DNA from: Dyadobacter jiangsuensis
GTDB lineage: Bacteria > Bacteroidota > Bacteroidia > Cytophagales > Spirosomataceae
Direction of reading: 5' to 3'
NCBI RefSeq assembly: GCF_003014695.1
Contig: NZ_PYAS01000002.1
Location: forward strand, 1-64,000
Length of the DNA: 64,000 nucleotides
How positions within the stretch are numbered: the stretch's first letter is position 1; each line of letters opens with the position of its first letter. The translations under genes were made by a program, and so were the position numbers. Under the pieces are notes generated by a model, which was not told where the DNA came from, ran no database searches, and was given only the letters and a program-made list of their open reading frames with translations. Below are positions 37,092 to 46,498 of this stretch, piece by piece.

Positions 37092-39014
37092 ATGAGAATA
37101 ACACTACTATCCTTCTCTTTCTTTTTCCTTATACTTTCAACCATTGCTTCGTATGGGCAGGGGCTGTGTGACCGCGGCGGAGGCGATTTTGAACTTGATA
37201 AATACGAGGGATGCGCACCGTTGACCGTCAATATTACGAATAAGGTTCCCAATCCGATCTTAATTGGTTATAATGGCAATTATGACGGCAAATCGTTGAA
37301 TCCCAGCTTTGTAGAGGTTTCTTTTACGGTTTACAACAATCCCGGAACATTTATTTTTTTACAACAGGCGGCAATTTCCACCGGTCGGGTGTATGCGTGT
37401 AAAACGGTTAAAGTCAGCGAAACGCGGGGAATCGGTGCGACCTATTCCTCTTGTGGCGGCGGAAAGATCATCATGGTTCTGACAGACGATGCGATCCTGA
37501 GAGCTTATGATGAAGTTGAAATTAAGTGGGGCGACGATGAAACTGTCAAATGGCAGAAAGGAGATGCGCTTAGATTTGAACATACTTACACGAGCGTTGC
37601 TACCAGCCCAACAGTGATGATCACAGGCTTGTATGCAGCTGGGAAGGCTTGCAACAAAGGCGCTACCGCCAACCTGGCGATCAAATTTGATCGCCCCCAG
37701 CTTAATGAGATTCAGGTGAGTGCCGTGGACATGCGTATTGATGGCACGATTAGAGTAACTTACAAAGGAGTTGCCGGAATTCCAACCAACATTCAGTACA
37801 GTCCGGATGGAAGTACATACGTTACTTCCGGAAGACGTTCATCGGGGGGGACCCAGCCTTACGATATTAAGGGAATGAATCCAGGGCAGAGTTATAAGGT
37901 AAGGCTCTCGTCCGAAGACCTGTGCGCAGGCAGCACCGAAACGGTGCCGGTAAGTACGATGACAATGACAGGAACTTCTGCGGACGGGTCCAATACGCTG
38001 AAATGGAATCAGTATCCTGATGCGTCTGCATTTGACGGTTATGATCTGCTTCGCGACGGGATAGTCATTAAAAGTTTCACTGCGATCGGTGAAACAACTT
38101 ACACCGATAATGATGTAGAATGCGGCTCATTCGCTGAATACCAGATTATAGCGAAGTTGAAGACTGCAACGTCCACGTCGGCGCCTGTGCCTTTGAAAGT
38201 AGCAACAGGTAACGCCAAACCACTCAGCGGTGGCTCTGTTTCGGTGCTGGATAAAAGCAGCGTGGCTATCAAAGCGGAGGTTCCCGGCGCGGGCCCGAAT
38301 ACCTCGTACGAATTAACGATCGAGCGGGCAGAGGCGGGTAGCACATTGTTCAAGAAAATCATCACGCTTTACAACCAAAGCGATTACATTGACAACGCTG
38401 CCAAAACGGAGGAGCTATCTTATTGTTACCGCATGAGTTATGAGAACTCGTGCGACCAGAAAGTACCCGCATCGGAACCGATTTGCACCATTCTTTTGAG
38501 TAAAAAATTGACAACGCTTAACTGGACCGGCGATAACCCGATCCTGGGTGGTTTTGAGGATTACACGGTTGTTCAGACCGCATCAGGAGGAGCTTCTGAG
38601 GATATTCCTGTGCAGAAGAATACCAGCTACACGGTGAAAATGAACAATCAGAGTGCCCTGGAATATAATTTCCTGGTAAGGGCGGTTTCGCAGGATGGCA
38701 GTTTTGAGAGTTTATCGAATATCATCAACTATCGCCGCAGCGCGGGCGTTTTCATTCCCGACGCATTTACCCCGAATGGCGACGGTTATAATGATATCCT
38801 GGAAGCGAAATCGGAGCAATTGCAGTCATTTAATATGTCGGTAATGAACCGCTGGGGAGTGGTCGTTTTCCACTCCGACGACATTGCCAAAGGCTGGGAT
38901 GGAACTTTCGAAGGAACCAATGCGCCTGTGGGTTATTACTACTACAAGATGACTTTCGTCGACGACATCAATCAAACTGTTGAAAAAAGCGGTACTTTTA
39001 TGCTTTTACGGTGA
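37092..39014 (+). CDS. Paralogue: secreted protein with gliding-motility-type C-terminal domain
   Basis: 640 residues with a signal peptide (LLSFSFFFLILSTIASYGQ). It matches the preceding protein in layout: the PKD-like block YEGCAPLTVNITNKVPNP, FN3-like repeats, a YCYRMSYENSCDQK segment parallel to YCYRFQYENACKMK, and the CHU_C end (IPDAFTPNGDGYNDILEAKS, then NRWGVVVFHSDDIAKGWDG). Export by the type IX system is expected. It follows the paralogue by 187 bases without a visible terminator. Tandem paralogues of this kind often differ in ligand. Confidence 0.9.
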   Translation: MRITLLSFSFFFLILSTIASYGQGLCDRGGGDFELDKYEGCAPLTVNITNKVPNPILIGYNGNYDGKSLNPSFVEVSFTVYNNPGTFIFLQQAAISTGRVYACKTVKVSETRGIGATYSSCGGGKIIMVLTDDAILRAYDEVEIKWGDDETVKWQKGDALRFEHTYTSVATSPTVMITGLYAAGKACNKGATANLAIKFDRPQLNEIQVSAVDMRIDGTIRVTYKGVAGIPTNIQYSPDGSTYVTSGRRSSGGTQPYDIKGMNPGQSYKVRLSSEDLCAGSTETVPVSTMTMTGTSADGSNTLKWNQYPDASAFDGYDLLRDGIVIKSFTAIGETTYTDNDVECGSFAEYQIIAKLKTATSTSAPVPLKVATGNAKPLSGGSVSVLDKSSVAIKAEVPGAGPNTSYELTIERAEAGSTLFKKIITLYNQSDYIDNAAKTEELSYCYRMSYENSCDQKVPASEPICTILLSKKLTTLNWTGDNPILGGFEDYTVVQTASGGASEDIPVQKNTSYTVKMNNQSALEYNFLVRAVSQDGSFESLSNIINYRRSAGVFIPDAFTPNGDGYNDILEAKSEQLQSFNMSVMNRWGVVVFHSDDIAKGWDGTFEGTNAPVGYYYYKMTFVDDINQTVEKSGTFMLLR

Positions 39015-39069
39015 GGAACTATTTCCGTAAAATAAGTTTTTTCAAGTTTTAAACTTAATAAGTACAGCT

Positions 39070-39417
39070 ATGTTTGGAAATATGGCGGACATGATGGGCC
39101 TCATGGGCAAAATGAAGGACCTTCAGTCGCGTATGAAAGAAGCACAGGAGCAACTGGTATACATCACCGAAACCGCCGAATCGGGTGGGGGAATGGTGAA
39201 GGCTACGGTTGATGGTAAAAGAAAGCTGCTTAGCCTGGATATCGATAAGGATATCATTAATGCTGACGATAAGGAAATGCTGCAAGATCTCATTGTAGCG
39301 GCAGTGAATAAAGCCAATGAGAACATCGAATCCAAAATTCAACAACATCTGCAAAAGGTAACGGATGGCGTGCTTCCCAATATTCCAGGGTTGGATTTGG
39401 GCAGCTTTATGAAATAA
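39070..39417 (+). CDS. ebfC: YbaB/EbfC family nucleoid-associated protein
   Basis: 115 residues. MKDLQSRMKEAQEQLVYITE and GGGMVKATVDGKRKLLSLDI, then DLIVAAVNKANENIESKIQQ are the YbaB family pattern. The dimeric tweezers-like protein binds DNA; in many bacteria its gene follows dnaX and precedes recR, but neither is near. Here it stands between the gliding paralogue and a glycosyltransferase whose start is 11 bases downstream. Confidence 0.92.
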   Translation: MFGNMADMMGLMGKMKDLQSRMKEAQEQLVYITETAESGGGMVKATVDGKRKLLSLDIDKDIINADDKEMLQDLIVAAVNKANENIESKIQQHLQKVTDGVLPNIPGLDLGSFMK

Positions 39418-39428
39418 CCGAATACCGA

Positions 39429-40457
39429 ATGACTCCCTCTGTTGCGATTGTAATCCTGAATTATAACGGTCAGCATTATCTCGAAAAATTTCTTCCAAAA
39501 GTCATTGAGCATTCCGGAAGCCACGCGATCTGGATTGCCGATAACGCCTCGACAGACCATTCGCTCGAATGGCTGAATACGCATTACCCGGAGATAAATA
39601 CACTCACGATCAGCGAAAACAAAGGCTATGCGGGAGGTTATAACGATGCGCTGAGACGCGTTCAGGCCGATTATTACATTCTGCTTAATTCCGACATTGA
39701 GGTTACTGAAAACTGGATTACTCCTGTAATCGCGTTCATGGAGTCGGACCCGCTTATTGCTGCCTGCCAGCCCAAAATACGTGCATACGACCTGCCTACG
39801 CACTTCGAGTACGCCGGCGCGGCGGGTGGTTATATGGATTACCTCGGTTATCCTTTCTGCCGCGGGCGCATTTTCGATACCAGGGAGGAAGATCTTGGCC
39901 AATATGACGATGAAAAGGATGTGTTTTGGGCCACGGGCGCCTGCCTTTTCGTACGTTCGTCGGCATTTCACGCCGCTTCGGGCTTCGACGAGTCGTTTTT
40001 CGCCCATATGGAGGAGATCGACCTTTGCTGGCGGCTGCTGAATATGCGGTTTCGCATTACCTATTGCGGCAAGTCCACTGTTTACCATGTCGGCGGCGGG
40101 ACATTGCACAAATCCAATCCGAAGAAGACGTTCCTGAACTACCGCAACAACCTGATCATGCTCTTCAAAAACCTGCCGAAAGGCCGCAGGTGGAAAACGG
40201 TGTTCATCAGGCTGGTGCTCGATGGCATTTCCAGCGTGCGGTTTATGGCCACAGGGGCGTGGCCCGACGTTTTGGCGATTGTAAGGGCGCATTTTGCTTT
40301 TTATGCGATGATCCCGGAGCTAACACGTAAGATTCCACGGACCCGGTACCGGGCGCCGCTTTATTACAGAAGTGTTGTTTGGGAGTATTTTGTGCTCGGG
40401 AAACACAAATTCGGCAAGCTCACCGGCATCGAACCGATTAAAGCTCCCAGATTGTAG
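39429..40457 (+). CDS. Glycosyltransferase family 2
   Basis: 342 residues. The nucleotide-sugar binding start VAIVILNYNGQHYLEKFLPK, the DNASTDHSLEWL block and the metal-binding LLNSDIEV are GT2 (GT-A fold) signatures. FFAHMEEIDLCWRLLNMRFR supplies the catalytic ED-type motif. A C-terminal hydrophobic stretch suggests membrane association. It probably adds rhamnose or a similar sugar to a cell-surface polysaccharide. It is coupled to ebfC by position, and overlaps the pspC gene by 20 bases at the 3' end. Confidence 0.9.
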   Translation: MTPSVAIVILNYNGQHYLEKFLPKVIEHSGSHAIWIADNASTDHSLEWLNTHYPEINTLTISENKGYAGGYNDALRRVQADYYILLNSDIEVTENWITPVIAFMESDPLIAACQPKIRAYDLPTHFEYAGAAGGYMDYLGYPFCRGRIFDTREEDLGQYDDEKDVFWATGACLFVRSSAFHAASGFDESFFAHMEEIDLCWRLLNMRFRITYCGKSTVYHVGGGTLHKSNPKKTFLNYRNNLIMLFKNLPKGRRWKTVFIRLVLDGISSVRFMATGAWPDVLAIVRAHFAFYAMIPELTRKIPRTRYRAPLYYRSVVWEYFVLGKHKFGKLTGIEPIKAPRL

Positions 40458-40659
40458 GACTGTTATGCCGGCGCCAATGCTGGTGCAAGTCCATCCAGAA
40501 TGCCAGTACAAGGTACAGGATAATGGGCGAGCCGAAGGTCATGAAAGTGGCATAGATGAAGTATTTCCGGATGCTGCTCGCCGGGAAATTGAGCTTTTCT
40601 CCTAGTTCTGCACAAACTCCAAATATTTGGTTTTCAACGAAATACCTAAACTTGTTCAT
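40438..40659 (-). CDS. PspC domain protein, short
   Basis: 73 residues: a PspC-type core with GVCAELGEKLNFPASSIRKY followed by one strongly hydrophobic helix (IYATFMTFGSPIILYLVLAFW) and a short basic tail. PspC proteins sense envelope stress in E. coli; this one is only the single-domain form, common in Bacteroidota. Its 3' end overlaps the glycosyltransferase gene by 20 bases. It starts at the edge of the long gap upstream of the cold shock gene. Confidence 0.85.
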   Translation of the reverse strand: MNKFRYFVENQIFGVCAELGEKLNFPASSIRKYFIYATFMTFGSPIILYLVLAFWMDLHQHWRRHNSPTIWEL

Positions 40660-41011
40660 ACCTGCTTTTTTATAATTGCCTCATAATTAGCGATTTTCGC
40701 CCGGATATGCAATTTTGCCGTGTGAAATTTGCTTTAAATGAGCCAAAAAGGCAAAATACCGCTTGCTCGTTAAATTTTCAAATTCTTTAATCAAATAAAT
40801 TGTTTTACAAACAATTTTTGTTTCTTTGTGATTGAAGAATTTGTAAGTTGTTCATTATAATCAAGATGTCTTCGGGAGAATTTCCAAAATTTCTTTTGCT
40901 AATGCGTTGAGCCTCCCTCAATTATTTGGTATAGCCATTTCGACTTTTAACTGAAACGCCTACATATCTTCTGTATTTTCACCTTATTTCAATTTTTTTA
41001 TTTCAACTATT
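40660..41011. other. Gene-free gap of 352 bases between pspC and csp
   Basis: The stretch is AT-rich and has no coding sense in any frame. Starting near 40800 the text TTTGTTTCTTTG and AATTTGTAAG could contain promoters for both divergent genes, but neither fits the two-box consensus well. The right half would be a long leader of the cold shock gene; such leaders often act as temperature-sensing RNA. I see no clear repeated or structured motif. Confidence 0.5.
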
Positions 41012-41206
41012 ATGCCAACAGGTACTGTAAAATTTTTCAATGAAGCTAAGGGATACGGCTTCATCGTGGAAGACGACACAAAAAAGGACATTTTTGTCCA
41101 TGTGACAGGATTGGGAGGACTTACTATCCGTGAAAATGACCAAGTAGAATACGAAGTCGTTGAAGGAAAAAAAGGACTTAACGCTGTGCAGGTAAAAAAG
41201 ATATAA
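41012..41206 (+). CDS. Cold shock protein, CspA family
   Basis: 64 residues. GTVKFFNEAKGYGFI and DIFVHVTGLGG are the RNP1 and RNP2 motifs of the cold shock domain. These proteins melt RNA secondary structure and chaperone mRNA. A long untranslated leader precedes it. A bidirectional terminator follows 21 bases after the stop. Confidence 0.95.
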   Translation: MPTGTVKFFNEAKGYGFIVEDDTKKDIFVHVTGLGGLTIRENDQVEYEVVEGKKGLNAVQVKKI

Positions 41207-41226
41207 TTGTATTTTTTTTGCAAGAG

Positions 41227-41264
41227 AAATTAAAAATGCCGCTAGTAAGCGGCATTTTTAATTT
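41227..41264. terminator. Bidirectional terminator between csp and lysS
   Basis: A perfect 16-base inverted repeat (AAATTAAAAATGCCGC at 41227-41242, complement at 41249-41264) with a 6-base loop. It serves the two convergent genes. Confidence 0.9.
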
Positions 41265-41269
41265 ACAAG

Positions 41270-42985
41270 CTATTCCACCCAGGACTTCACGTCGTCCAGC
41301 AGCGGCATTTTTTCATCTATTTTGAGCTTTTTGCGCATTCCCCCCAAATCGTTGAAGATTTTGTTTGGATTCGCACTTTTCAGTTGCTCGATCGTCAGAA
41401 TATTCATTTTCTGCAAAGCTGGCACCCACACCGCAGGTACGCCCGCAGTCACGTAATCAGCCTCTTTGGCAACCTCCGCTTTCTTTTCAGGGCGCATTTG
41501 CGGGAAGAAAATCACTTCCTGGATGCTGGCATTGTCTGTCAGCAGCATAGTAAGGCGGTCGATACCGATACCAATACCCGCGGTCGGCGGCATACCGTAT
41601 TCCAGCGAGCGGATAAAGTCGTCGTCCATCTCCATCGCTTCGTCGTCACCCTTTTCTTTCAGGCGGAGCTGGTCTTCAAAGCGCTCTTTCTGTTCGATCG
41701 GGTCGTTCAACTCGGAGTACGCATTAGCCACTTCGCGACCATTCACAAACAGCTCGAAACGTTCCACCATCCCTTTTTTGGTACGATGCTTCTTGGTCAA
41801 CGGCGACATTTCAACCGGGTGGTCGATAATGAAAGTAGGCTGGATGATGTTCGACTCCACTTTCTCTCCGAAAATTTCGTCGATCAGCTTGCCTTTGCCC
41901 ATGCTTTCGTTCACTTCCATTCCCCATGCACGGCATTGTTCGCGGATTGCGACCTCGTCCAGCGTTTCCACGTCCAGGTCGGTGTATTGCTTGATCGCGT
42001 CGGTAATGCTCAACCTCGGGTAAGGGCCTGCAAAATCCAGCTCTACATCCCCGAATTTCGCTTTGGTAGTGCCATTCACGGCCAAAGCCACTTTTTCGAG
42101 CACTTCCTCGGTCATATTCATCATCCAGAGGTAATCCTTGTAAGCCACATAAAGCTCCACAGTCGTGAACTCAGGATTATGCGTACGGTCCATTCCTTCA
42201 TTACGGAACAGTTTTCCGAATTCATAAACACCTTCAAAACCACCCACGATGAGGCGTTTCAGGTGAAGCTCGGTCGCGATACGCAGGTACAGGCCTAAGT
42301 CGAGCGCGTTGTGGTGCGTCGTGAACGGACGTGCGGCCGCACCCCCATGAATGGATTGCAATACCGGCGTTTCCACTTCCAGCCAGTTGTTCGAATCGAA
42401 ATACGAACGCATGGTAGTGATGATCCGCGCACGTTTGATAAATATGTCGCGTACTTCCGGGTTCACGATCAGATCCACGTACCGCTGGCGGTAACGTAGT
42501 TCGGGATCGGTAAAACCGTCGTGTACATTGCCGTCCTCGTCGCGTTTTACGACCGGCAACGGGCGGAGCGATTTGTTCAGGATCTTGAACTCCTGCACGT
42601 GGACGGAGATCTCACCGGTTTGTGTCGTGAAAACAAAACCCTGTACGGCAATGATATCGCCGATATCGAGCAGTTTCTTGAAAACGGTGTTGTACAAAGT
42701 CTTGTCTTCGCCCGGACAAAGATCGTCGCGGCGGAAGTACAGCTGGACACGTCCTGTGGCATCCTGGAACTCGGCAAATGCAGCGCTTCCCATAATGCGG
42801 AAGCCCATCAGCCGGCCGGCCATCGTCACGTTTTTATAGTCGATCTTGTTGTTTTCGTAGTTTTTAAGAATGTCGGCCGCGTAGGCATTTACGACAAATT
42901 CTTCCGCAGGATAAGGCTCAATGCCCATTCGCATGAGTTCCTCGCGTTTTTGACGGCGCAGTATTTCCTGTTCGCTCAGTAGCAT
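41270..42985 (-). CDS. lysS: Lysyl-tRNA synthetase (class II)
   Basis: 571 residues. An OB-fold anticodon-binding domain occupies about 50-160. The class II motif 2 is FRNEGMDRTHNPEFT and motif 3 is GIGIGIDRLTMLLTD. It charges tRNA-Lys. About 75 C-terminal residues after motif 3 go beyond the compact E. coli enzyme and contain a helix-hairpin-helix-like stretch (AVWVPALQKMNILTIEQLKS); such extensions are typical of Bacteroidota. A minus-strand -7 element TAGTTTTG lies at 43034-43041. The stop is six bases from the terminator. Confidence 0.95.
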   Translation of the reverse strand: MLLSEQEILRRQKREELMRMGIEPYPAEEFVVNAYAADILKNYENNKIDYKNVTMAGRLMGFRIMGSAAFAEFQDATGRVQLYFRRDDLCPGEDKTLYNTVFKKLLDIGDIIAVQGFVFTTQTGEISVHVQEFKILNKSLRPLPVVKRDEDGNVHDGFTDPELRYRQRYVDLIVNPEVRDIFIKRARIITTMRSYFDSNNWLEVETPVLQSIHGGAAARPFTTHHNALDLGLYLRIATELHLKRLIVGGFEGVYEFGKLFRNEGMDRTHNPEFTTVELYVAYKDYLWMMNMTEEVLEKVALAVNGTTKAKFGDVELDFAGPYPRLSITDAIKQYTDLDVETLDEVAIREQCRAWGMEVNESMGKGKLIDEIFGEKVESNIIQPTFIIDHPVEMSPLTKKHRTKKGMVERFELFVNGREVANAYSELNDPIEQKERFEDQLRLKEKGDDEAMEMDDDFIRSLEYGMPPTAGIGIGIDRLTMLLTDNASIQEVIFFPQMRPEKKAEVAKEADYVTAGVPAVWVPALQKMNILTIEQLKSANPNKIFNDLGGMRKKLKIDEKMPLLDDVKSWVE

Positions 42986-43195
42986 CTTACAGCAATGGAT
43001 TGGTAAATGGAAGTAGGTATTCCAAAAGAGTGCGCAAAACTACTACATTTTGTGCTGAATAGCGAGTAAAGCGGCCGTTAAGATGCTGTAATGGCCGGTG
43101 GGACATTATTTCTGGCACGCTATTAATGTCTTGCTTATATTGTAGATCGGAGCGAACTGTTCCCTTTCATCAACAGCGCTAAACCTCTTCGTTAG

Positions 43196-45697
43196 ATGTC
43201 TCAAAAGGTCTTAAAAGTCATTGGTATCGTCGCTCTGGTTTGCGCCCTGCTCTTTGGGGCGATCGAACTCTGGGTTTATAAAAACAGGGAAAAACTTTTC
43301 CTGAGCGCTAAGGAGCTGATCAATGAAAACCTTAACGGAAACCTCGAAATAGCCGATTTTAAATTCAGGCCATTCTACGGCGGCTTGGGGCTGAACTTCA
43401 CACTATACGATATTAAGCTCACCGACACGCTTTACAACGTTCATCACAAACCGTTTCTTGAGGCCGGTAGAATTCACGTCGCGATCGATCTCCGTCGCAT
43501 TCTGTCGGGCGATATACAGGTAAGAAACCTGGTGTTGGAAGATGGTGCGCTCAAAATGTTTGTTCAGCGGAACGGGTATTCCAATGCCTCCATTTTCAAA
43601 TCGGAAGCACAAAAGAAAAATAAGTCACAAAAAAGGGACCCCGACGAAATTCTTCAAAAACTGGGGAATATCCGCTTTGTCAACTTTGCGGTCGCGTATT
43701 CCGACTCGGTAAAGGAAAAATACTACGGGGCGCTTTTTCATGACGCTACGAACATCGTCGAACGGACCGATTCGAGCACGAATGCCAGCTTTACCGGATC
43801 AGTGCTTTTCAATGGGTTGACGTTCAGGGTGGAGAAAGGTGGTTTTCTGATGAACCAGGAAACGACGCTGGCCCTGGCTTTGGGTTATGACGAAGATGAA
43901 AAGAAACTTAAAATTTACCCATCGACCCTTGAAAGCGCGACGCACGATAAGATTGGAATCAATGGCGTCTTCGATTTTTCGGATACGATCAAAATATTCC
44001 ACCTTAATTTCGAGGCAAAGGGAATAGCCGTGAAAAATGCATTGCCATTGCTCAATCAACGCCTGCAAAAGCAGATCGATTCGATCGGTATTCAGACGAA
44101 TGTGGATACGCAGGTCAAGATAGCCGGAATTTTAGGTCGGCCGGGACTCAAACCACAAGTAGATGTGCATTTTGAAACGGATACTTTTCGTTACAATCTT
44201 CCGGTAGGCGTGCTGCGCAAAATGAAAGCTTCCGGCACATTCACAAACCGCGCAGACACGACCAAGCTTGCTGACGTATTCAATTCGAGGCTGATAGCGC
44301 CCAAGATAACCGGCTTTTTTGAGACAATACCGTTTGCATTCAAGCTCGTGGTCAACAATTTCCGAAACCCGCGCGCTCAAATCGACGGCCGCATCGAGGC
44401 CGATTCCACCAATTTGGGCGCATTGCTCGATCCCGGACGTTACCGATTCAAAAACGGCTCAGCGAAGATCGACTTTCATTTCAGCGGCAGCCTGAAAAAG
44501 TTTTACAATGCCGGTAAGGACAATTTCGATGGCAAAGTCTCGGGCAGGGTCTCACTCAAAAACGTCGCGATGGATTATCTCCCGCAAAAGGTGCGGATCA
44601 GCAAAATCAATGGTGATCTGACATTTAATGAAAAGGTGATGGTAATGCCTAATCTCCGGTTTTATGACGGGCAGAATATGTTGTTCGTACGCGGGACATT
44701 GGTGGACCTCATACCATACCTGTTTGGCTCACCGAAGCCGTTGCGCGCGAATGTGGATATCAATATCCCCGACTGGCAACTCAATTGGCTCGAAACCTTG
44801 CTGGCGGCAAAGGGCAGCAGCAGGCCCCAAGCCCGAAAATCGCTTAAACTCTCCGAGCTGCTCGATAATGCGATCGATAAGATGGAAATCGTGGCCAAGC
44901 TGGATGCGAAAAAGTTGCGGTACAGGCATTTCACCGGCCGCGACGTGAAGGGCCAGTTTACGATCAGCAACAACGCGGTCCGGATCGAGTACTTTACGTT
45001 AAAAGCATTTGGTGCAGGAAATGTCCGGCTCTCAGGTGAAATGGAAAACTCAGGTTCCGGAAAACTGCCGCATTTGGCGGTTCGGGGAAAAATCGCGAAT
45101 GCAGATGTGCATTCCGTTTTTTATTCGTTCGATGATTTCGGCCAAAAAGCGCTTACCCATCAGAATCTGAAAGGCATACTCAACACCGATTTCAACTTTG
45201 AATCCACCCTCAATAACAATGTGAAGCTCGTACCATCGAGCATGAAAGGCCTGCTGAGGATCGATCTGACGAACGCTTACATTATCAACTTCGAGCCGTT
45301 TATGAAAATGAAAAAGCTGATTTTCAAAAGGCGGAATTTCGAACGTGTCAAATTTGCCCCGATCCGTAACGACTTCCGACTGACCGGGCAGGAAGTGGAA
45401 ATAGCGCCAATGGAAATTGAATCCAATGTGCTGACGCTCTACATTGACGGTATTTATAGTTTCGGTAATAAAACCGATATCAATATTCAAATCCCGCTTA
45501 GTAACCTCAAAAAGCGTGATTCAACCTACGTTTTGGACCCCAATAATCCCGAAAAAAGGGAAGGCTCGAAAATATTCCTCAGGGCGGTCGATGAAAACGG
45601 AGAGGTCAATATCAAACTCGCCTTCCGCAGAAAGAAGAAGGATAAATCGAAAGACGAGGAGTCCGAGGTCAAAAAGCTGGAAGATATCGAGCGGTGA
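43196..45697 (+). CDS. AsmA-like envelope protein
   Basis: 833 residues. A single N-terminal membrane anchor (IGIVALVCALLFGAIELWVY, about 9-28) is followed by a beta-rich body with the AsmA-type start LNGNLEIADFKFRPFYGGLG and repeated strand text. The late part (ADVHSVFYSFDDFGQKAL, then LKGILNTDFNFESTL) is the AsmA C-terminal region. AsmA-like proteins form long hydrophobic grooves bridging the inner and outer membranes and are linked to lipid transport. The C-terminus is highly charged (KKKDKSKDEESEVKKLED). It converges on the response regulator with a three-base gap. Confidence 0.87.
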   Translation: MSQKVLKVIGIVALVCALLFGAIELWVYKNREKLFLSAKELINENLNGNLEIADFKFRPFYGGLGLNFTLYDIKLTDTLYNVHHKPFLEAGRIHVAIDLRRILSGDIQVRNLVLEDGALKMFVQRNGYSNASIFKSEAQKKNKSQKRDPDEILQKLGNIRFVNFAVAYSDSVKEKYYGALFHDATNIVERTDSSTNASFTGSVLFNGLTFRVEKGGFLMNQETTLALALGYDEDEKKLKIYPSTLESATHDKIGINGVFDFSDTIKIFHLNFEAKGIAVKNALPLLNQRLQKQIDSIGIQTNVDTQVKIAGILGRPGLKPQVDVHFETDTFRYNLPVGVLRKMKASGTFTNRADTTKLADVFNSRLIAPKITGFFETIPFAFKLVVNNFRNPRAQIDGRIEADSTNLGALLDPGRYRFKNGSAKIDFHFSGSLKKFYNAGKDNFDGKVSGRVSLKNVAMDYLPQKVRISKINGDLTFNEKVMVMPNLRFYDGQNMLFVRGTLVDLIPYLFGSPKPLRANVDINIPDWQLNWLETLLAAKGSSRPQARKSLKLSELLDNAIDKMEIVAKLDAKKLRYRHFTGRDVKGQFTISNNAVRIEYFTLKAFGAGNVRLSGEMENSGSGKLPHLAVRGKIANADVHSVFYSFDDFGQKALTHQNLKGILNTDFNFESTLNNNVKLVPSSMKGLLRIDLTNAYIINFEPFMKMKKLIFKRRNFERVKFAPIRNDFRLTGQEVEIAPMEIESNVLTLYIDGIYSFGNKTDINIQIPLSNLKKRDSTYVLDPNNPEKREGSKIFLRAVDENGEVNIKLAFRRKKKDKSKDEESEVKKLEDIER

Positions 45698-45700
45698 CGG

Positions 45701-46411
45701 TTACTCCCGCTCGTTGCTGAACATGTAGCCTACCCCCTTCAAAGTTTTGATATAATTATCGCCGAGCTTCTCGCGCAGTTTGCGGATATGCACGTCGACG
45801 GTCCGTTCGAGTACATAAATATCCGCGCCCCAGATCTTTTGCAGAAGCTCATCGCGGCTAAAAACCTTATTCGGCGTCTGCGCGAGGAAGAAGAGCAATT
45901 CAAATTCTTTTTTAGGCAAAACAGTCGACTTCTCGCCGCCCTGGGTTACTGTATAATTCTTCCGGTTGATCGACAAATCGAGGATTTCGATTGTATCGCC
46001 CGACTCCGCTTTTTGCGCTTCGCGACGGAACAATGCATTGATACGGCTCATCAATGCACGCGGCTTGATAGGCTTTGTAATGTAATCGTCGGCACCCACC
46101 TCGAACGCCGCCACCTCCGAATACTCCTCGGAACGGGCTGTCAGAAAGAGAATGTAGGTGTTTTTGATATCCGGGTTTTGGCGCAGAATCCTGCCGGTTT
46201 CGATGCCGTCGAGTTGAGGCATCATGATATCGAGGAGGATGAGGTCCGGCACGAATGCCTTGGCGATGTCGATGGCCTTCTTCCCATTGGAAGCAGTTAG
46301 TACCGAATAGCCTTCCTTGGTTAAGTTATATTCTAGCAATTCAACTATGTCGGAATCGTCGTCAACTACCAGTACTTTCGGAGCCGAGTTTGCAGATTTA
46401 GCAGTGCTCAT
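45701..46411 (-). CDS. OmpR/PhoB-type response regulator
   Basis: 236 residues. The receiver domain begins VLVVDDDSDIVE; the phospho-acceptor is Asp61 in LILLDIMMP and the conserved Lys is in YITKPI. The effector is a winged helix (KEFELLFFLAQTPNKVFSRD, then RTVDVHIRKLREKLG). No histidine kinase gene is adjacent, so its partner is elsewhere. It resembles the regulators in Bacteroidota that respond to phosphate or envelope signals. Confidence 0.93.
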   Translation of the reverse strand: MSTAKSANSAPKVLVVDDDSDIVELLEYNLTKEGYSVLTASNGKKAIDIAKAFVPDLILLDIMMPQLDGIETGRILRQNPDIKNTYILFLTARSEEYSEVAAFEVGADDYITKPIKPRALMSRINALFRREAQKAESGDTIEILDLSINRKNYTVTQGGEKSTVLPKKEFELLFFLAQTPNKVFSRDELLQKIWGADIYVLERTVDVHIRKLREKLGDNYIKTLKGVGYMFSNERE

Positions 46412-46498
46412 TGTTTTGATGATTAAAACACGATTCGAAATTAGCAGATGTGATGTTCACATTACATGAGGAAATCTAATATTAACATAAACATAACA

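Noticed and set aside
41384-42298. Open frame of 304 codons antisense to lysS
   Set aside because: A shadow of a high-GC third-position gene; composition rich in His/Phe/Gln as typical for antisense frames.
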